Positions 34,352 through 43,072 of a stretch of 64,000 nt of DNA are shown piece by piece. The stretch spans positions 62,001 through 126,000 of the forward strand of contig CBDBED010000012.1 of the NCBI GenBank assembly GCA_965204245.1, read 5' to 3'. This stretch comes from JAAXIE01 sp965204245 (GTDB lineage: Bacteria > Chloroflexota > Dehalococcoidia > Lucifugimonadales > JAAXIE01). The notes under the pieces were generated by a model. That model was not told the origin of the DNA. It did no database searches and saw only the letters and a program-made list of their open reading frames with translations. Within the stretch, counting starts at the first letter, position 1; every line of letters starts with the position of its first letter. A program made the position numbers and the translations under genes.

Positions 34352-36406
34352 TCACGGGATCCATACCGAAAAATCTTCGAATCTCACTGGTCCCTCTGAG
34401 TCCTCGAAAAAGCCTCCGAGTACTGAGGCACCCCCTGCGTCCTGATTCTTACTCAGGTCCAGCCTCGCAACGAATTCACCATTCGATAACAGCCATCCCA
34501 CATCGTCGAGAGCGATGAGAAGTAAACGGTGTGGATACACTGGCCACATTCTAGAGTCAGGGATGGTCCCCTGATTCAAAGTAGTGTATTCGGAGTCTCC
34601 GTCAGCTCTAGTTTTATGAACCCACCGCCCGAACCTAGTTACGGCGATGATGTCCAAACGGTTGGAGTATGGATGATGGAAGGTGAACCCGTAGTCCCAC
34701 TTGAGCCCGTTTGGATTCGTGAACGTGGCTTCCATGACCAAGTTGCGGGCCCACACGCCGCTTCCATGCACGCCCACATAGCCTTCCTTGTTATCCTCAA
34801 TCGTGCCCCCAACCGGCCCATACTCTTTGGTTAGCTTGTCGACCTTGAATCCCTCATACTTGGTAACCTCGCCGTCCACCTCAGTACCATTGATAGGCCC
34901 CGTCATAACCGCTACGTCTCCCTCATCTGTTACGCCGCTCAGGTCCAACTCTGCTACGAAATTACTGTTAACGAAGAACAGCCCCTTCTCTCCCATGGCA
35001 AGGACCATCAGGTGATTCCGCCCTCCACTTCTGATGTTTAGCAGATCTATCCTTCCTTGAGCCACCCACTCGCGCGGCGGCTCCGCTCCAACTATCAGCC
35101 CCCATCGTTTGTCACTGAGGACGACCAGGTGGATGCTTGGGATGTCCCAGCGGCGAGGATGCCTTAGCATGAAACCATAGCTCCATTCATGGAAAGAGGC
35201 ATCGTAAGGATTGACGAAGGTAGCCTCAACCAAGACGTTCGCCAATGACAGGTTAGCATATCGGTCCTTTATGAAATCGTCCTCCTGATGCCACAGCTCA
35301 CCGTCCACAGGGCCAAAGTTGCTTGTCCATGCGGACGTAGGAGCCGGCGTTGGACGTGGAGTATGCCTTGGGGTTGGAACTGGTGTCGGCACAGGCGTAC
35401 TAACCTTCAGCCGAGGTAGCATCGGCTCTACCGTACTGGCGCTAATGGCGAAGCCCAGTCCTTCGATCGCAACATCGGTTGCCTTGAAGGTGTTTATACC
35501 CAACAGTTCACCACGCTGGGAAAATAGCCCACCGCCGCTGTTTCCGGGATTTATGGGCGCGTCCGTCTGAATTACCCACGCACGGTAAGTATCGTCGTAG
35601 CGCACCGCCGAAACGATTCCCCGGGTCACGGTGGCCGCACCTGGTATTCCCAGTGCGTACCCGACAGCCATCACCTCGGTCCCCGACTGCAAGCCCCACG
35701 CATCTCCGAAGTCGGCGACTGTAAAGGTCCCGCAGCAAATCTGTACCACAGCTAAGTCTTGGGCAGCACTGGAGCCTAAGATTTGTCCAGTGTAGCTCTC
35801 AGTATCGTTAACAGTGACGGCAACCTGGCCAGCGCCCTCCACTACATGCCAATTCGTGACCACGTATGCCGCGCTCCCGGACGTGTCGACGATGACGCCG
35901 GACCCACCGCCTCCGGTAGCGGTGTTGTCTATCCTCACCACAGCAGGGCGCACTTCCGCAACCATCTCAGCCAGGGACGGGGTGGGAGTTGGTGTAGGAC
36001 GCGGTGTCGGTGTTGGCGTCGGCCTAGGTGTCGGCGTAGGAGTGGGGAGCGCTGCCGCCACGGCCACAGCTGCGGCGGATACCAGCGCCTCCATATCTGG
36101 CGTGGGAACAGGAGTGGGGGGCAGCGGTGTCGGCTCAGGAGTAGGAGTAGCCGTCGGAGTGGGTGTAGGTGTCGGGGCTGGAGTGGGGCGAGACGCCTCG
36201 ATGGCGGCCGCGACAATGGCTTCCACATCTGGCGTAGAAGCTGGCGTCGCCGTATCCGCTGCTGGCGAAGTGGGAGTTGGTGTAGCCATGGCAGACGCTA
36301 CGGCGGACTCTACTATCGACTGAACGTCCGGGGTTGGTGCTGACTGCCCGCAGGATACCGCCATCACCAACACTGCCAACAACGATAGCAGCACTCGGAA
36401 TGACAA
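34352..36406 (-). CDS. HtrA/DegP-type trypsin-like serine protease lipoprotein
   Basis: A 684-residue lipoprotein. The signal peptide ends at lipobox AVSC (C19). A long Pro/Thr linker (about 40-145) contains three short repeats (DVEAIVAAAI-like) between PTP runs. The S1C protease domain has the triad H187 (TNWHVVEG), D217 (AQDLAVV) and S290 (NPGNSGGGLF). In place of PDZ domains, the C-terminal part has two tandem copies of an about 130-residue module (each starting near FGPVDGEL/YGPVGGTI and ending in a FEGF/FEDF-like strand). TTG 36406 was chosen because GAGGGGG lies six bases upstream. It would act on misfolded or surface proteins outside the membrane. Confidence 0.8.
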   Translation of the reverse strand: MSFRVLLSLLAVLVMAVSCGQSAPTPDVQSIVESAVASAMATPTPTSPAADTATPASTPDVEAIVAAAIEASRPTPAPTPTPTPTATPTPEPTPLPPTPVPTPDMEALVSAAAVAVAAALPTPTPTPRPTPTPTPRPTPTPTPSLAEMVAEVRPAVVRIDNTATGGGGSGVIVDTSGSAAYVVTNWHVVEGAGQVAVTVNDTESYTGQILGSSAAQDLAVVQICCGTFTVADFGDAWGLQSGTEVMAVGYALGIPGAATVTRGIVSAVRYDDTYRAWVIQTDAPINPGNSGGGLFSQRGELLGINTFKATDVAIEGLGFAISASTVEPMLPRLKVSTPVPTPVPTPRHTPRPTPAPTSAWTSNFGPVDGELWHQEDDFIKDRYANLSLANVLVEATFVNPYDASFHEWSYGFMLRHPRRWDIPSIHLVVLSDKRWGLIVGAEPPREWVAQGRIDLLNIRSGGRNHLMVLAMGEKGLFFVNSNFVAELDLSGVTDEGDVAVMTGPINGTEVDGEVTKYEGFKVDKLTKEYGPVGGTIEDNKEGYVGVHGSGVWARNLVMEATFTNPNGLKWDYGFTFHHPYSNRLDIIAVTRFGRWVHKTRADGDSEYTTLNQGTIPDSRMWPVYPHRLLLIALDDVGWLLSNGEFVARLDLSKNQDAGGASVLGGFFEDSEGPVRFEDFSVWIP

Positions 36407-36734
36407 GAGGTGCCCCCTCACAGCAAGGTCGTCGGGCAATTGCGAGTCACCCAGCCAACACGGGCAGCAAGGGGGCAAGAGGCCCGGACTTGCAATGCCC
36501 GCATGCAGGGGCAGGGTGACTCGCTAGAGCATACTATCAAAGATGCACGGCAAATACGATTGTAATTACGTGCTCGCACGGCCATGCAGGTAATTCAGGC
36601 GTTCCTAAGGAACCAGCGGCCGTGAGTCCGGCCAGAGGGTGCAACGGTAGACTGGCTACTCTGCGCAAGAGACTTGCGAAAGCCTCCTCCGTTCACTCCC
36701 CCCTTCATAGGCTGCACCACAAGATCCTCGTCTG

Positions 36735-37015
36735 CGTCCGAGCAGCGAGAGAAGCTGGAGGCTGTCGAAGATGAGTTGGAGGAGGTGCGCCGCCGGTTGA
36801 ACCGCGTCTGGCACATCGTCGAGACCACCGACCTCGATGTCTCCGATGCGAGTTCCCACGTCAAGGAGCACCTGGATCGTCACGAGAAGCTGGAGGTTGC
36901 TTCCGAGGAAGCGCGGTTGCTGCGCGTTCATCCCCACGCCGGCGGACAGCCCCATGGGAGGGGGAGACATAGCGGACATAGAGCTGGGGGGACCAGTTAT
37001 GAATACAGGACGGTG
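36735..37015 (+). pseudogene. decayed serine recombinase (resolvase/invertase C-terminal) remnant
   Basis: The plus strand encodes part of the C-terminal coiled coil of a large serine recombinase. About 60 residues beginning EQREKLEAVEDELEEVRRRL and running through VWHIVETTDLDVSDASS lie in one frame. A second frame continues IPTPADSPMGGGDIADIELG, the usual tail of such enzymes. The residues that normally join these segments (about 60) are deleted and the frame is shifted. No catalytic N-terminal domain remains. The relic ends at the 3' end of tRNA-Glu, a position typical for integrated elements. Confidence 0.7.
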
Positions 37016-37092
37016 TGGTGGCGCATGCGGGGTTCGAACCCGCGATCTCCGCCTTGAGAGGGCGGTGTCCTAGTCCACTAGACGAATGCGCC
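37016..37092 (-). tRNA. tRNA-Glu (anticodon CTC)
   Basis: A complete cloverleaf on the minus strand: acceptor GGCGCAT/ATGCGCC, a D-arm beginning TCGTCTAGTGG, an anticodon stem CCGCC/GGCGG around loop CTCTCAA (anticodon CTC), a T-arm GCGGG-TTCGAAC-CCCGC, discriminator A and an encoded CCA (37016-37018). tRNA-Gln lies 13 bases upstream. Confidence 0.95.
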
Positions 37093-37105
37093 AGTCGCGG
37101 TTGGT

Positions 37106-37179
37106 TGGCTGGGGATTCTGGATTCGAACCAGAGCTACCTGATCCAGAGTCAGGCGTCCTACCGCTAGACTAATCCCCA
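37106..37179 (-). tRNA. tRNA-Gln (anticodon CTG)
   Basis: A complete cloverleaf on the minus strand: acceptor TGGGGAT/ATCCCCA, an anticodon stem CCTGA/TCAGG around loop CTCTGGA (anticodon CTG), a T-arm TCTGG-TTCGAAT-CCAGA, discriminator G and an encoded CCA. It lies 68 bases downstream of argS and is probably co-transcribed with tRNA-Glu. Confidence 0.95.
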
Positions 37180-37247
37180 GTTCGCAACTTCTATCTTAAC
37201 ACCCGTGGTCCCTTGGAGGCAACGCCTTCGCGGCGTCAAATCCCGCC

Positions 37248-38912
37248 TTACATACGCTCTGGGGCCGACATCCCCATCAGGTCAAGACAGCGGGCCACCG
37301 TCACTTGGGCGGCTTCCGTAAGCTTGAGACGGGCAAGCATCATCTCGTGGTCGGCAGGCTCTGAGGAGAGGACGCGGCAGTTCTCGTAGAAGGAGTGGAA
37401 GGCAGTGGCCAGTTCCAGCGTGTAATGGGGCAGATGGTGTGGTTCCAAGTTACGGGCCATGCTCTCCACCAGTTCCGGCAGCACCAGCAGCTTGCGTATC
37501 AAGGCAAGCTCCGAGGGATGCTGTAGCAGGGACACATCCCCGGCCGACCAGTCGATGCCTCGCTCACGGGCATTGTTCAGGATGCTGGCGATGCGGGAGT
37601 AGCCGTATTGGAGGTAGTAGACCGGGTTGTCCATCCCCTCCTTCTTGGCCAGTTCCAAGTCGAAGTCCATCTGTGTATTGGGCGTTCGAGCTAGAAAGTT
37701 GTAGCGACAGGCATCGGCCCCAACCTCGTCCACCAGTTCCCGCAGGGTGATGAAATCACCGGTCCGCTTGGATGCCCGCACGGTCTCATCGCCCCGCTTC
37801 AGGGTCACCATCTGGGAAATCATGATGGTGAGCCGTTCGGGGTCGATGTCCATGGCTTCCATGGCTGCCTTCATGCGAGGCACGTGCCCCTGGTGGTCAG
37901 CCCCCCAGATGTCGATGACCTGCTGGAAGCCACGGCGGGCGAACTTGTTGTAGTGGTAGGCGACGTCAGAGGCGAAATAGGTGGGCGAGCCGTTGGAGCG
38001 CACCAGCACGTTGTCCTTGTCCTGCCCCAAGGCACTGGAGGCAAACCAAGTGGCCCCATCTTCTTCGGCCACATAGCCGCGGGAACGCAACAGGGCCATG
38101 GCCGTCTCGTATTCGTCGCCCCGGTACAAACTGCCCTCGCTGAACCAGTTGTCGAACTCGACGCCGATATGCTGGAGGTCATCCCGTATTACGTCCACCA
38201 TCTTCTGCCGTCCCTTGGGCGCAATCTCCCCCAAGGCTTCGTCTGTAGGCAGGTCGAGATACCGGCGTCCCTCCTGTTCCGCCATCTCCCGGGCAACGTC
38301 GGTGACGTACTCGCCCTGATAGCCCCCTTCCGGTAGTTCCGCCTCCTGTCCCATCACCTGCAGGTAACGGGCAAGCAGCGAGGCATAGAAGTTCTCCATC
38401 TGGCTGCCGGCATCATTCACATAGTATTCGCGGGTGACCTCGTAGCCCGCCACCTGTAGCACCTTGGCCAAGGTGGAGCCCAGCACTGCGCCTCGTGTGT
38501 GCCCCACATGCACCGGACCTGTGGGATTGACGCTGACGAACTCCACCATCACCGGCTGACCCTGTCCGATGTCGACCGAGCCAAAGGCAGTCCCGGCACC
38601 CCTCACATACTCCACCTGTTGGGCCAGCCAAGCATCACTCAAGCGGAAGTTCACAAAGCCGGGATGGGCCGCCCAGACCTCTGCCAGTTCATCGCCAAGG
38701 TCAATCTGTTCCGCCAAGGCCTGCGCAATTTCCAAGGGGTTGCGCCTTGCGGGGCGGGCTAGGCGCAGGGCCAGACTGGTGGAGAAATCGCCATTGTCGG
38801 GGTTGGAGGGACGCTCCACCGCGATCCCGTCAGGCGGGTCCACGTCCAATACACCTTGAGCGCGCAGCCTTACGAAAGCCTCGGCAACTCGGCTCACAAC
38901 AATGTCACGCAC
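37248..38912 (-). CDS. argS: arginyl-tRNA synthetase
   Basis: A 554-residue class I aminoacyl-tRNA synthetase that charges tRNA-Arg with arginine. The HIGH motif appears as HVGHTRGA in the context VNPTGPVHVGHTRG. An N-terminal Add-1-type domain and the C-terminal anticodon-binding domain (ending HSFYENCRVLS and the DLMGMSAPERM tail, the common end of ArgS) are present. The start is GTG 38912, overlapping the last base of the stop of the 73-residue gene upstream, so translation is probably coupled. Two tRNA genes follow in the same direction. Confidence 0.95.
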   Translation of the reverse strand: MRDIVVSRVAEAFVRLRAQGVLDVDPPDGIAVERPSNPDNGDFSTSLALRLARPARRNPLEIAQALAEQIDLGDELAEVWAAHPGFVNFRLSDAWLAQQVEYVRGAGTAFGSVDIGQGQPVMVEFVSVNPTGPVHVGHTRGAVLGSTLAKVLQVAGYEVTREYYVNDAGSQMENFYASLLARYLQVMGQEAELPEGGYQGEYVTDVAREMAEQEGRRYLDLPTDEALGEIAPKGRQKMVDVIRDDLQHIGVEFDNWFSEGSLYRGDEYETAMALLRSRGYVAEEDGATWFASSALGQDKDNVLVRSNGSPTYFASDVAYHYNKFARRGFQQVIDIWGADHQGHVPRMKAAMEAMDIDPERLTIMISQMVTLKRGDETVRASKRTGDFITLRELVDEVGADACRYNFLARTPNTQMDFDLELAKKEGMDNPVYYLQYGYSRIASILNNARERGIDWSAGDVSLLQHPSELALIRKLLVLPELVESMARNLEPHHLPHYTLELATAFHSFYENCRVLSSEPADHEMMLARLKLTEAAQVTVARCLDLMGMSAPERM

Positions 38913-39133
38913 TAGCTGGTCAGAGTCTCCTTGGAAACCACATCGAACGGAATATCACCGAGGGGAGGTTCGCCGATCTTTTCCATAACGGCGTCGCAAT
39001 CCGGGCAGTCTGCCCAGTCCGCCCCTATGGGCACCTCGTGCATCCACACGCGTTCCTCTCCTGCATATGCCCATGTATGGCCGTCGGGTAGTCGAAAGAC
39101 AACATCCCGAACGGTAGTCGTTTTCAGTTCCAT
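38912..39133 (-). CDS. small hypothetical protein upstream of argS
   Basis: A 73-residue protein with a CPDC pair near residues 43-46 that might bind a metal. No family is recognised. Its stop codon overlaps the argS start by one base and it begins six bases after the 124-residue gene ends, so three genes share a tight cluster. Pairing of two small genes is reminiscent of toxin-antitoxin loci, but no sequence motif supports that firmly. Confidence 0.5.
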   Translation of the reverse strand: MELKTTTVRDVVFRLPDGHTWAYAGEERVWMHEVPIGADWADCPDCDAVMEKIGEPPLGDIPFDVVSKETLTS

Positions 39134-39139
39134 TGTTCT

Positions 39140-39514
39140 TTACTTAGCCTCAAAATCGTCTCTGACGCACTGGTCCCTGAAGTGTTGGATATTGCCCCGC
39201 TCCAATTCTCTGCGGTCTTTCCTGTTCAGATATGCGCTCTCGATGACCCCTTCTCCCGAAGGAGAAGCAATGACCTGCATCAGTCTTCTACTGCCGTCTA
39301 TGTCTACCCAACCCCAATGCGACAGTCCTTCCTGGTTGTCCTTGTCTGCTGTTGTACACCGCACAACCCAGTTTTCCAGCACGTCTATTAGGCGGGGTTG
39401 GGTAACTTCGGGCCTTTCCTCGGCTCTGTCACGACGGAAATGGGTTGAAATCCGCCACTCCTTGCCCGCTGCCGTGAACGGTTCTTGCATCCACCGGGTA
39501 GCAGACAAATCCAC
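39140..39514 (-). CDS. small hypothetical protein
   Basis: A 124-residue, highly charged protein that I do not recognise. It contains segments such as TAAGKEWRISTHFRRDRAE and an alternating strand region (LMQVIASPSGEGVIESAYLN) that might be compatible with a RelE/BECR-like nuclease fold, but this is weak. It is the first gene of a three-gene run ending in argS. The nearest upstream gene (recG) is on the same strand about 110 bases away. Confidence 0.5.
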   Translation of the reverse strand: MDLSATRWMQEPFTAAGKEWRISTHFRRDRAEERPEVTQPRLIDVLENWVVRCTTADKDNQEGLSHWGWVDIDGSRRLMQVIASPSGEGVIESAYLNRKDRRELERGNIQHFRDQCVRDDFEAK

Positions 39515-39626
39515 AAGATGGGCAGCTTCGTCGTGTGCTGGGCGCTTACTTACGCCAACACCCGGTTGGCACGCTTATGGCTCATCAGTTGATTATAACA
39601 AACTGCTCCATACAATCCCTGGCCGA

Positions 39627-42155
39627 CTAGCCCACATCCGCTATCGCTTCCTGCAGGAACCTCTGCACCTGTCCTGCCAGCACCCGGTTGTCCGCTGTCT
39701 CAAGAGTGGGGTCGGCATCCAACACCATGGTGGCGTATTCGCGGGCTGTGGAGAGGAGGTCGGTGTCGGACAAGCGGGCCATGTGCAGGATGGGGAGGCC
39801 GCTCTGGCGGGTGCCAAAGAAATCACCGGGGCCGCGCAACTCCAAGTCCACCTCGGCCAGCTTGAAACCGTCCTGTATGCTGGACACTGCTTCCAAGCGC
39901 TGCTTGGCTTCGTCGCCGGGGTCGTCGGCGAGAAGCAGGCAATAGCTCTGGTGGGCGCCACGGCCCACACGTCCCCGGAACTGGTGCAACTGGGCCAGCC
40001 CGAACCTGTCAGCCCCTTCCACGAGCATCACCGACGCATTGGGCACATCGATGCCCACCTCTACCACTGGGGTGGACACCAGAATATCCAGTTCGCCGTC
40101 ACGGAAGCTCCGCATCACCTCTTCTTTGGCAGTGGCGCGCATACGGCCATGGAGAAGGCCGAGGCGCAATTCGGGGAACACCTGCTGCGACAGCCTTTCG
40201 TATTCCACTGAAGCCGCCCGGGTCTCCACGGACTCGGACTCGTCAATCAGCGGGCATACCACGAAGGCCTGCCTTCCGTTTTGCACCTCTTGCCGGACAA
40301 ACTGATAGGAGTCCTGCCTCTTGTAGGGGGGCACCCAGCCAGTGCGCACAGGTTCGCGGCCGGGAGGAAGCTCATCTATGGTCGAGATATTCAGGTCGCC
40401 GTACAGCGTCATGGCCAAGGTGCGCGGTATGGGGGTGGCCGACATCACCAGCAGATGGGGGTTGTGGTCGCCCGATTCCTTGAGGGCAGCACGCTGAAGC
40501 ACGCCGAAACGGTGCTGTTCATCGACGACTGCCACGGCTAGCTGGGGTATCTTCACCTTGTCCTGTATCAAGGCATGGGTGCCGATGACTATATCCAGAG
40601 AGCCGTCAGCCAGCCTCTTGCGCACTTCCCGCTTCACGCGGGCCGGAGCACTGCCCACCAGCAACCCGACCGATACCGGCTTCGCGAGAGGTCCCAACTG
40701 CACTGAGAACACGCTGTCTTCCGGCTCGTCGACGAGGAGACCCCCCAAGAGAGCGGACACGGTGTTGAAGTGCTGTTCCGCCAGCACCTCGGTGGGTGCC
40801 ATGATGGCACCCTGATAGCCCGCGGCCACGGCAGACAACAGGGCGACCAGTGCCACTACCGTCTTCCCGCTGCCCACGTCGCCCTGCAGCAGCCTGTCCA
40901 TGGGCGGACCATCCTGCTCCATTGCATTGCCAATCTCGGTCATGCACCGCTTTTGCGCCCCGGTGAGCGGAAAGGGCAGCCTCTCTATGAACTCGGCGAT
41001 GGCTGGCGCGTCCGCAGGCACTTGCGTGCCGGGGGCTGAGGCCTTGGCAGCCCCACGCCGCAGCATCACCGCCAGTTGCAACACCAGCAGTTCGTCGAAG
41101 GCCAGCCGTCGCCGGGCCTCTTCCAGCACCTGCCGGTCCGTCGGATAGTGGGTCTCGGCGACGGCTTTCGCGAGGGCCATGAGTTCGTTGCGGTCACGGA
41201 ACTCGGGGACCACCCCGTCCTCGATGCTCTTCTGCCAACGCTCCAAAACCTGCCAAGTCAGGCGGCGCACAGTGCGCTGCACCAGCCCTTCGGTGAGGGG
41301 GTAGACGGGCACAAGACGCCCTGCGTTCAGCAACTGGTCCTGTTGATCGATGAACTCATACTCCGGCGACTGGAACTCCAGTTGTCCCCGGTAGAGTTCC
41401 ACCCGCCCGCTGAGGAGGACGAGGCGGTTGGTGCGGAGGTTCTTCACCATGTAGGGATTACCGAAGAAAGTGACCCGCACGTTCCCCGTGTCGTCGCTGA
41501 CCACTGCCTCGGTGCACTTGAGGTTGCGCATCCCCCGCACTGACTCCCGTGCCTCCCAGACGATGCCTTGGATGGTATGGGTCTCACCGGGGCGCAAATC
41601 GCTGATTTTGGAGATGGACGCGTAGTCCTCATGACGCCGGGGGAAGAAATAGAGCAGGTCTCGCACCGACTCGACGTCCAAGCGCTTGAGCCGTGTTGCC
41701 GTGCGTGAGTTGACGCCTCTCAGAGCAGTCACCGGGGAATCAAGGCCGGGATTCGGCTTGGAAGTAGCGGCGTCCTTGGACTTGGCCCGGGGCTTGGGCT
41801 TGGCTTGATCAGCCGTATCTTCAGGTTCGGGTGTGTCTGCCGGTGCTGCAAGCTCTTCTGGCCCTGTATCCGCCTCCACGGGTGCGGCAGGCACCCTATC
41901 AATCAACTCAAAGAGGCGGGCAACCAGCCGTTCACGCCGGGCCACGTTGGCTTTGCGGTATTGCGGCTCCGCCAGCTTGGGCGCCAGTTCTGGGTCGCCA
42001 AGCACCGACGCCAAGTCGGGGGCCCAACGCTTGAGATAGCCGTCAAGGCCGCCGATTACCGAGCCGTCGGCATAGCCCTTGCTACGCTCCAACTCGAGGA
42101 CTTTGCGGAACGAGTGCAGGTCGAAGGCAGGTTGGCGTTCTTCAGTAGTCGCCAT
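39627..42155 (-). CDS. recG: ATP-dependent DNA helicase RecG
   Basis: An 842-residue branch-migration helicase that regresses stalled replication forks and processes Holliday junctions. It has an N-terminal extension with an Ala/Pro/Lys-rich linker (about 100-140), a HhH-like ALRGVNSRTATRLKRL, and a wedge OB domain near FFPRRHEDYASIS. The helicase core has Walker A QGDVGSGKTVVALVAL, motif II VVDEQHRFG, motif III MSATPIPRT, and motif VI QFRGRVGRG. The C-terminal LRGPGDFFGTRQSG is typical of RecG. It lies downstream of degV/fakA on the same strand. Confidence 0.95.
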   Translation of the reverse strand: MATTEERQPAFDLHSFRKVLELERSKGYADGSVIGGLDGYLKRWAPDLASVLGDPELAPKLAEPQYRKANVARRERLVARLFELIDRVPAAPVEADTGPEELAAPADTPEPEDTADQAKPKPRAKSKDAATSKPNPGLDSPVTALRGVNSRTATRLKRLDVESVRDLLYFFPRRHEDYASISKISDLRPGETHTIQGIVWEARESVRGMRNLKCTEAVVSDDTGNVRVTFFGNPYMVKNLRTNRLVLLSGRVELYRGQLEFQSPEYEFIDQQDQLLNAGRLVPVYPLTEGLVQRTVRRLTWQVLERWQKSIEDGVVPEFRDRNELMALAKAVAETHYPTDRQVLEEARRRLAFDELLVLQLAVMLRRGAAKASAPGTQVPADAPAIAEFIERLPFPLTGAQKRCMTEIGNAMEQDGPPMDRLLQGDVGSGKTVVALVALLSAVAAGYQGAIMAPTEVLAEQHFNTVSALLGGLLVDEPEDSVFSVQLGPLAKPVSVGLLVGSAPARVKREVRKRLADGSLDIVIGTHALIQDKVKIPQLAVAVVDEQHRFGVLQRAALKESGDHNPHLLVMSATPIPRTLAMTLYGDLNISTIDELPPGREPVRTGWVPPYKRQDSYQFVRQEVQNGRQAFVVCPLIDESESVETRAASVEYERLSQQVFPELRLGLLHGRMRATAKEEVMRSFRDGELDILVSTPVVEVGIDVPNASVMLVEGADRFGLAQLHQFRGRVGRGAHQSYCLLLADDPGDEAKQRLEAVSSIQDGFKLAEVDLELRGPGDFFGTRQSGLPILHMARLSDTDLLSTAREYATMVLDADPTLETADNRVLAGQVQRFLQEAIADVG

Positions 42156-42226
42156 ATCCCTACCAGTTTAGCATCCAAGCTTGTGGAGGCAGAGGACAAA
42201 GGTGGAAGAGGACAGGGGAGTGGTGG

Positions 42227-43063
42227 TTATCCCGCCCTTACCACGGCGGCTCCCAAGGCGTGCGGGCCGAGGTGGGCGCCCAATACGGGACTGAAGCGCG
42301 CACGGTTGACCTCAATGCTGGCTGCCGCCTCGATTCGCTGGCCTATGGCCTCGGCATCATCCGGGTCAGTGGTATACATCACCGCGGCGTGCTCCAAGGG
42401 GCCCAGTGCTTGGATTCTGGAAGTAACTTCGTCCAGCCCCTTGCGCCGCGTGCGTGGCCGCGCCACCGGAGCGGCCACGCCATCAACGATGCCGACTATC
42501 GGCTTGACCTGCAAGGCCGACACCAAGAAGCTCTGGGCCCTGCCAGCCCGCCCGCCGCGGCGCAGGTACTCCGCAGTATCCAGCATGGCATAGGTGTGGG
42601 TGCGAGAACGCAAGTCCAGCACCTTCGCCACTATGTCTTCCCTGGAAGCCCCGTCAGCGGCCATTTTCGCGGCCTCCGAGGCCATGAATCCCAGCCCCAT
42701 GGAGGTCTGCTCCGAGTCCACGATGTCGATGGGGCCGTTCTCGTCCAAGGCGTTCTTGGCTTGGGTGGCGGAGTTGACCGTGGCACTCAGTTGCCCGGAC
42801 AGAAGGACTGCCACCACCTCCCGCCCCTCTTCCCGCAACGACGCGAACAGCCCTTGAAACTCCGACACCGCGGGCTGGGACGTGGTGGGAAACACCGTGC
42901 CTCCAGTAAGCATCTCATAGAACTGCTCGCGGTTGATGTCTATGCCGTCGCGGTAGGTCTGATCGCCAAAGCTGACACTGCAAGGCACAATCCGGATGCC
43001 AACCTGCTGCACCAAGTCCGGGGGCAGGTCACAGGAGCTGTCGGTAACGATGGTAACAGGCAT
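42227..43063 (-). CDS. DegV-family fatty-acid-binding protein (FakB-like)
   Basis: A 278-residue DegV protein that binds a fatty acid for phosphorylation. The N-terminal IVTDSSCDLP, the conserved TSQPAVSEF with the phosphate-site Thr/Ser pair, and the C-terminal LGAHLGPHALGAAVV (the family's GxHxGPGxxG with Ala in place of one Gly) are visible. It begins ten bases after the FakA-like gene ends, so the two are an operon like FakA/FakB of Firmicutes. FakB presents the acyl chain to FakA. Confidence 0.9.
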   Translation of the reverse strand: MPVTIVTDSSCDLPPDLVQQVGIRIVPCSVSFGDQTYRDGIDINREQFYEMLTGGTVFPTTSQPAVSEFQGLFASLREEGREVVAVLLSGQLSATVNSATQAKNALDENGPIDIVDSEQTSMGLGFMASEAAKMAADGASREDIVAKVLDLRSRTHTYAMLDTAEYLRRGGRAGRAQSFLVSALQVKPIVGIVDGVAAPVARPRTRRKGLDEVTSRIQALGPLEHAAVMYTTDPDDAEAIGQRIEAAASIEVNRARFSPVLGAHLGPHALGAAVVRAG

Positions 43064-43072
43064 AGGAAATCG

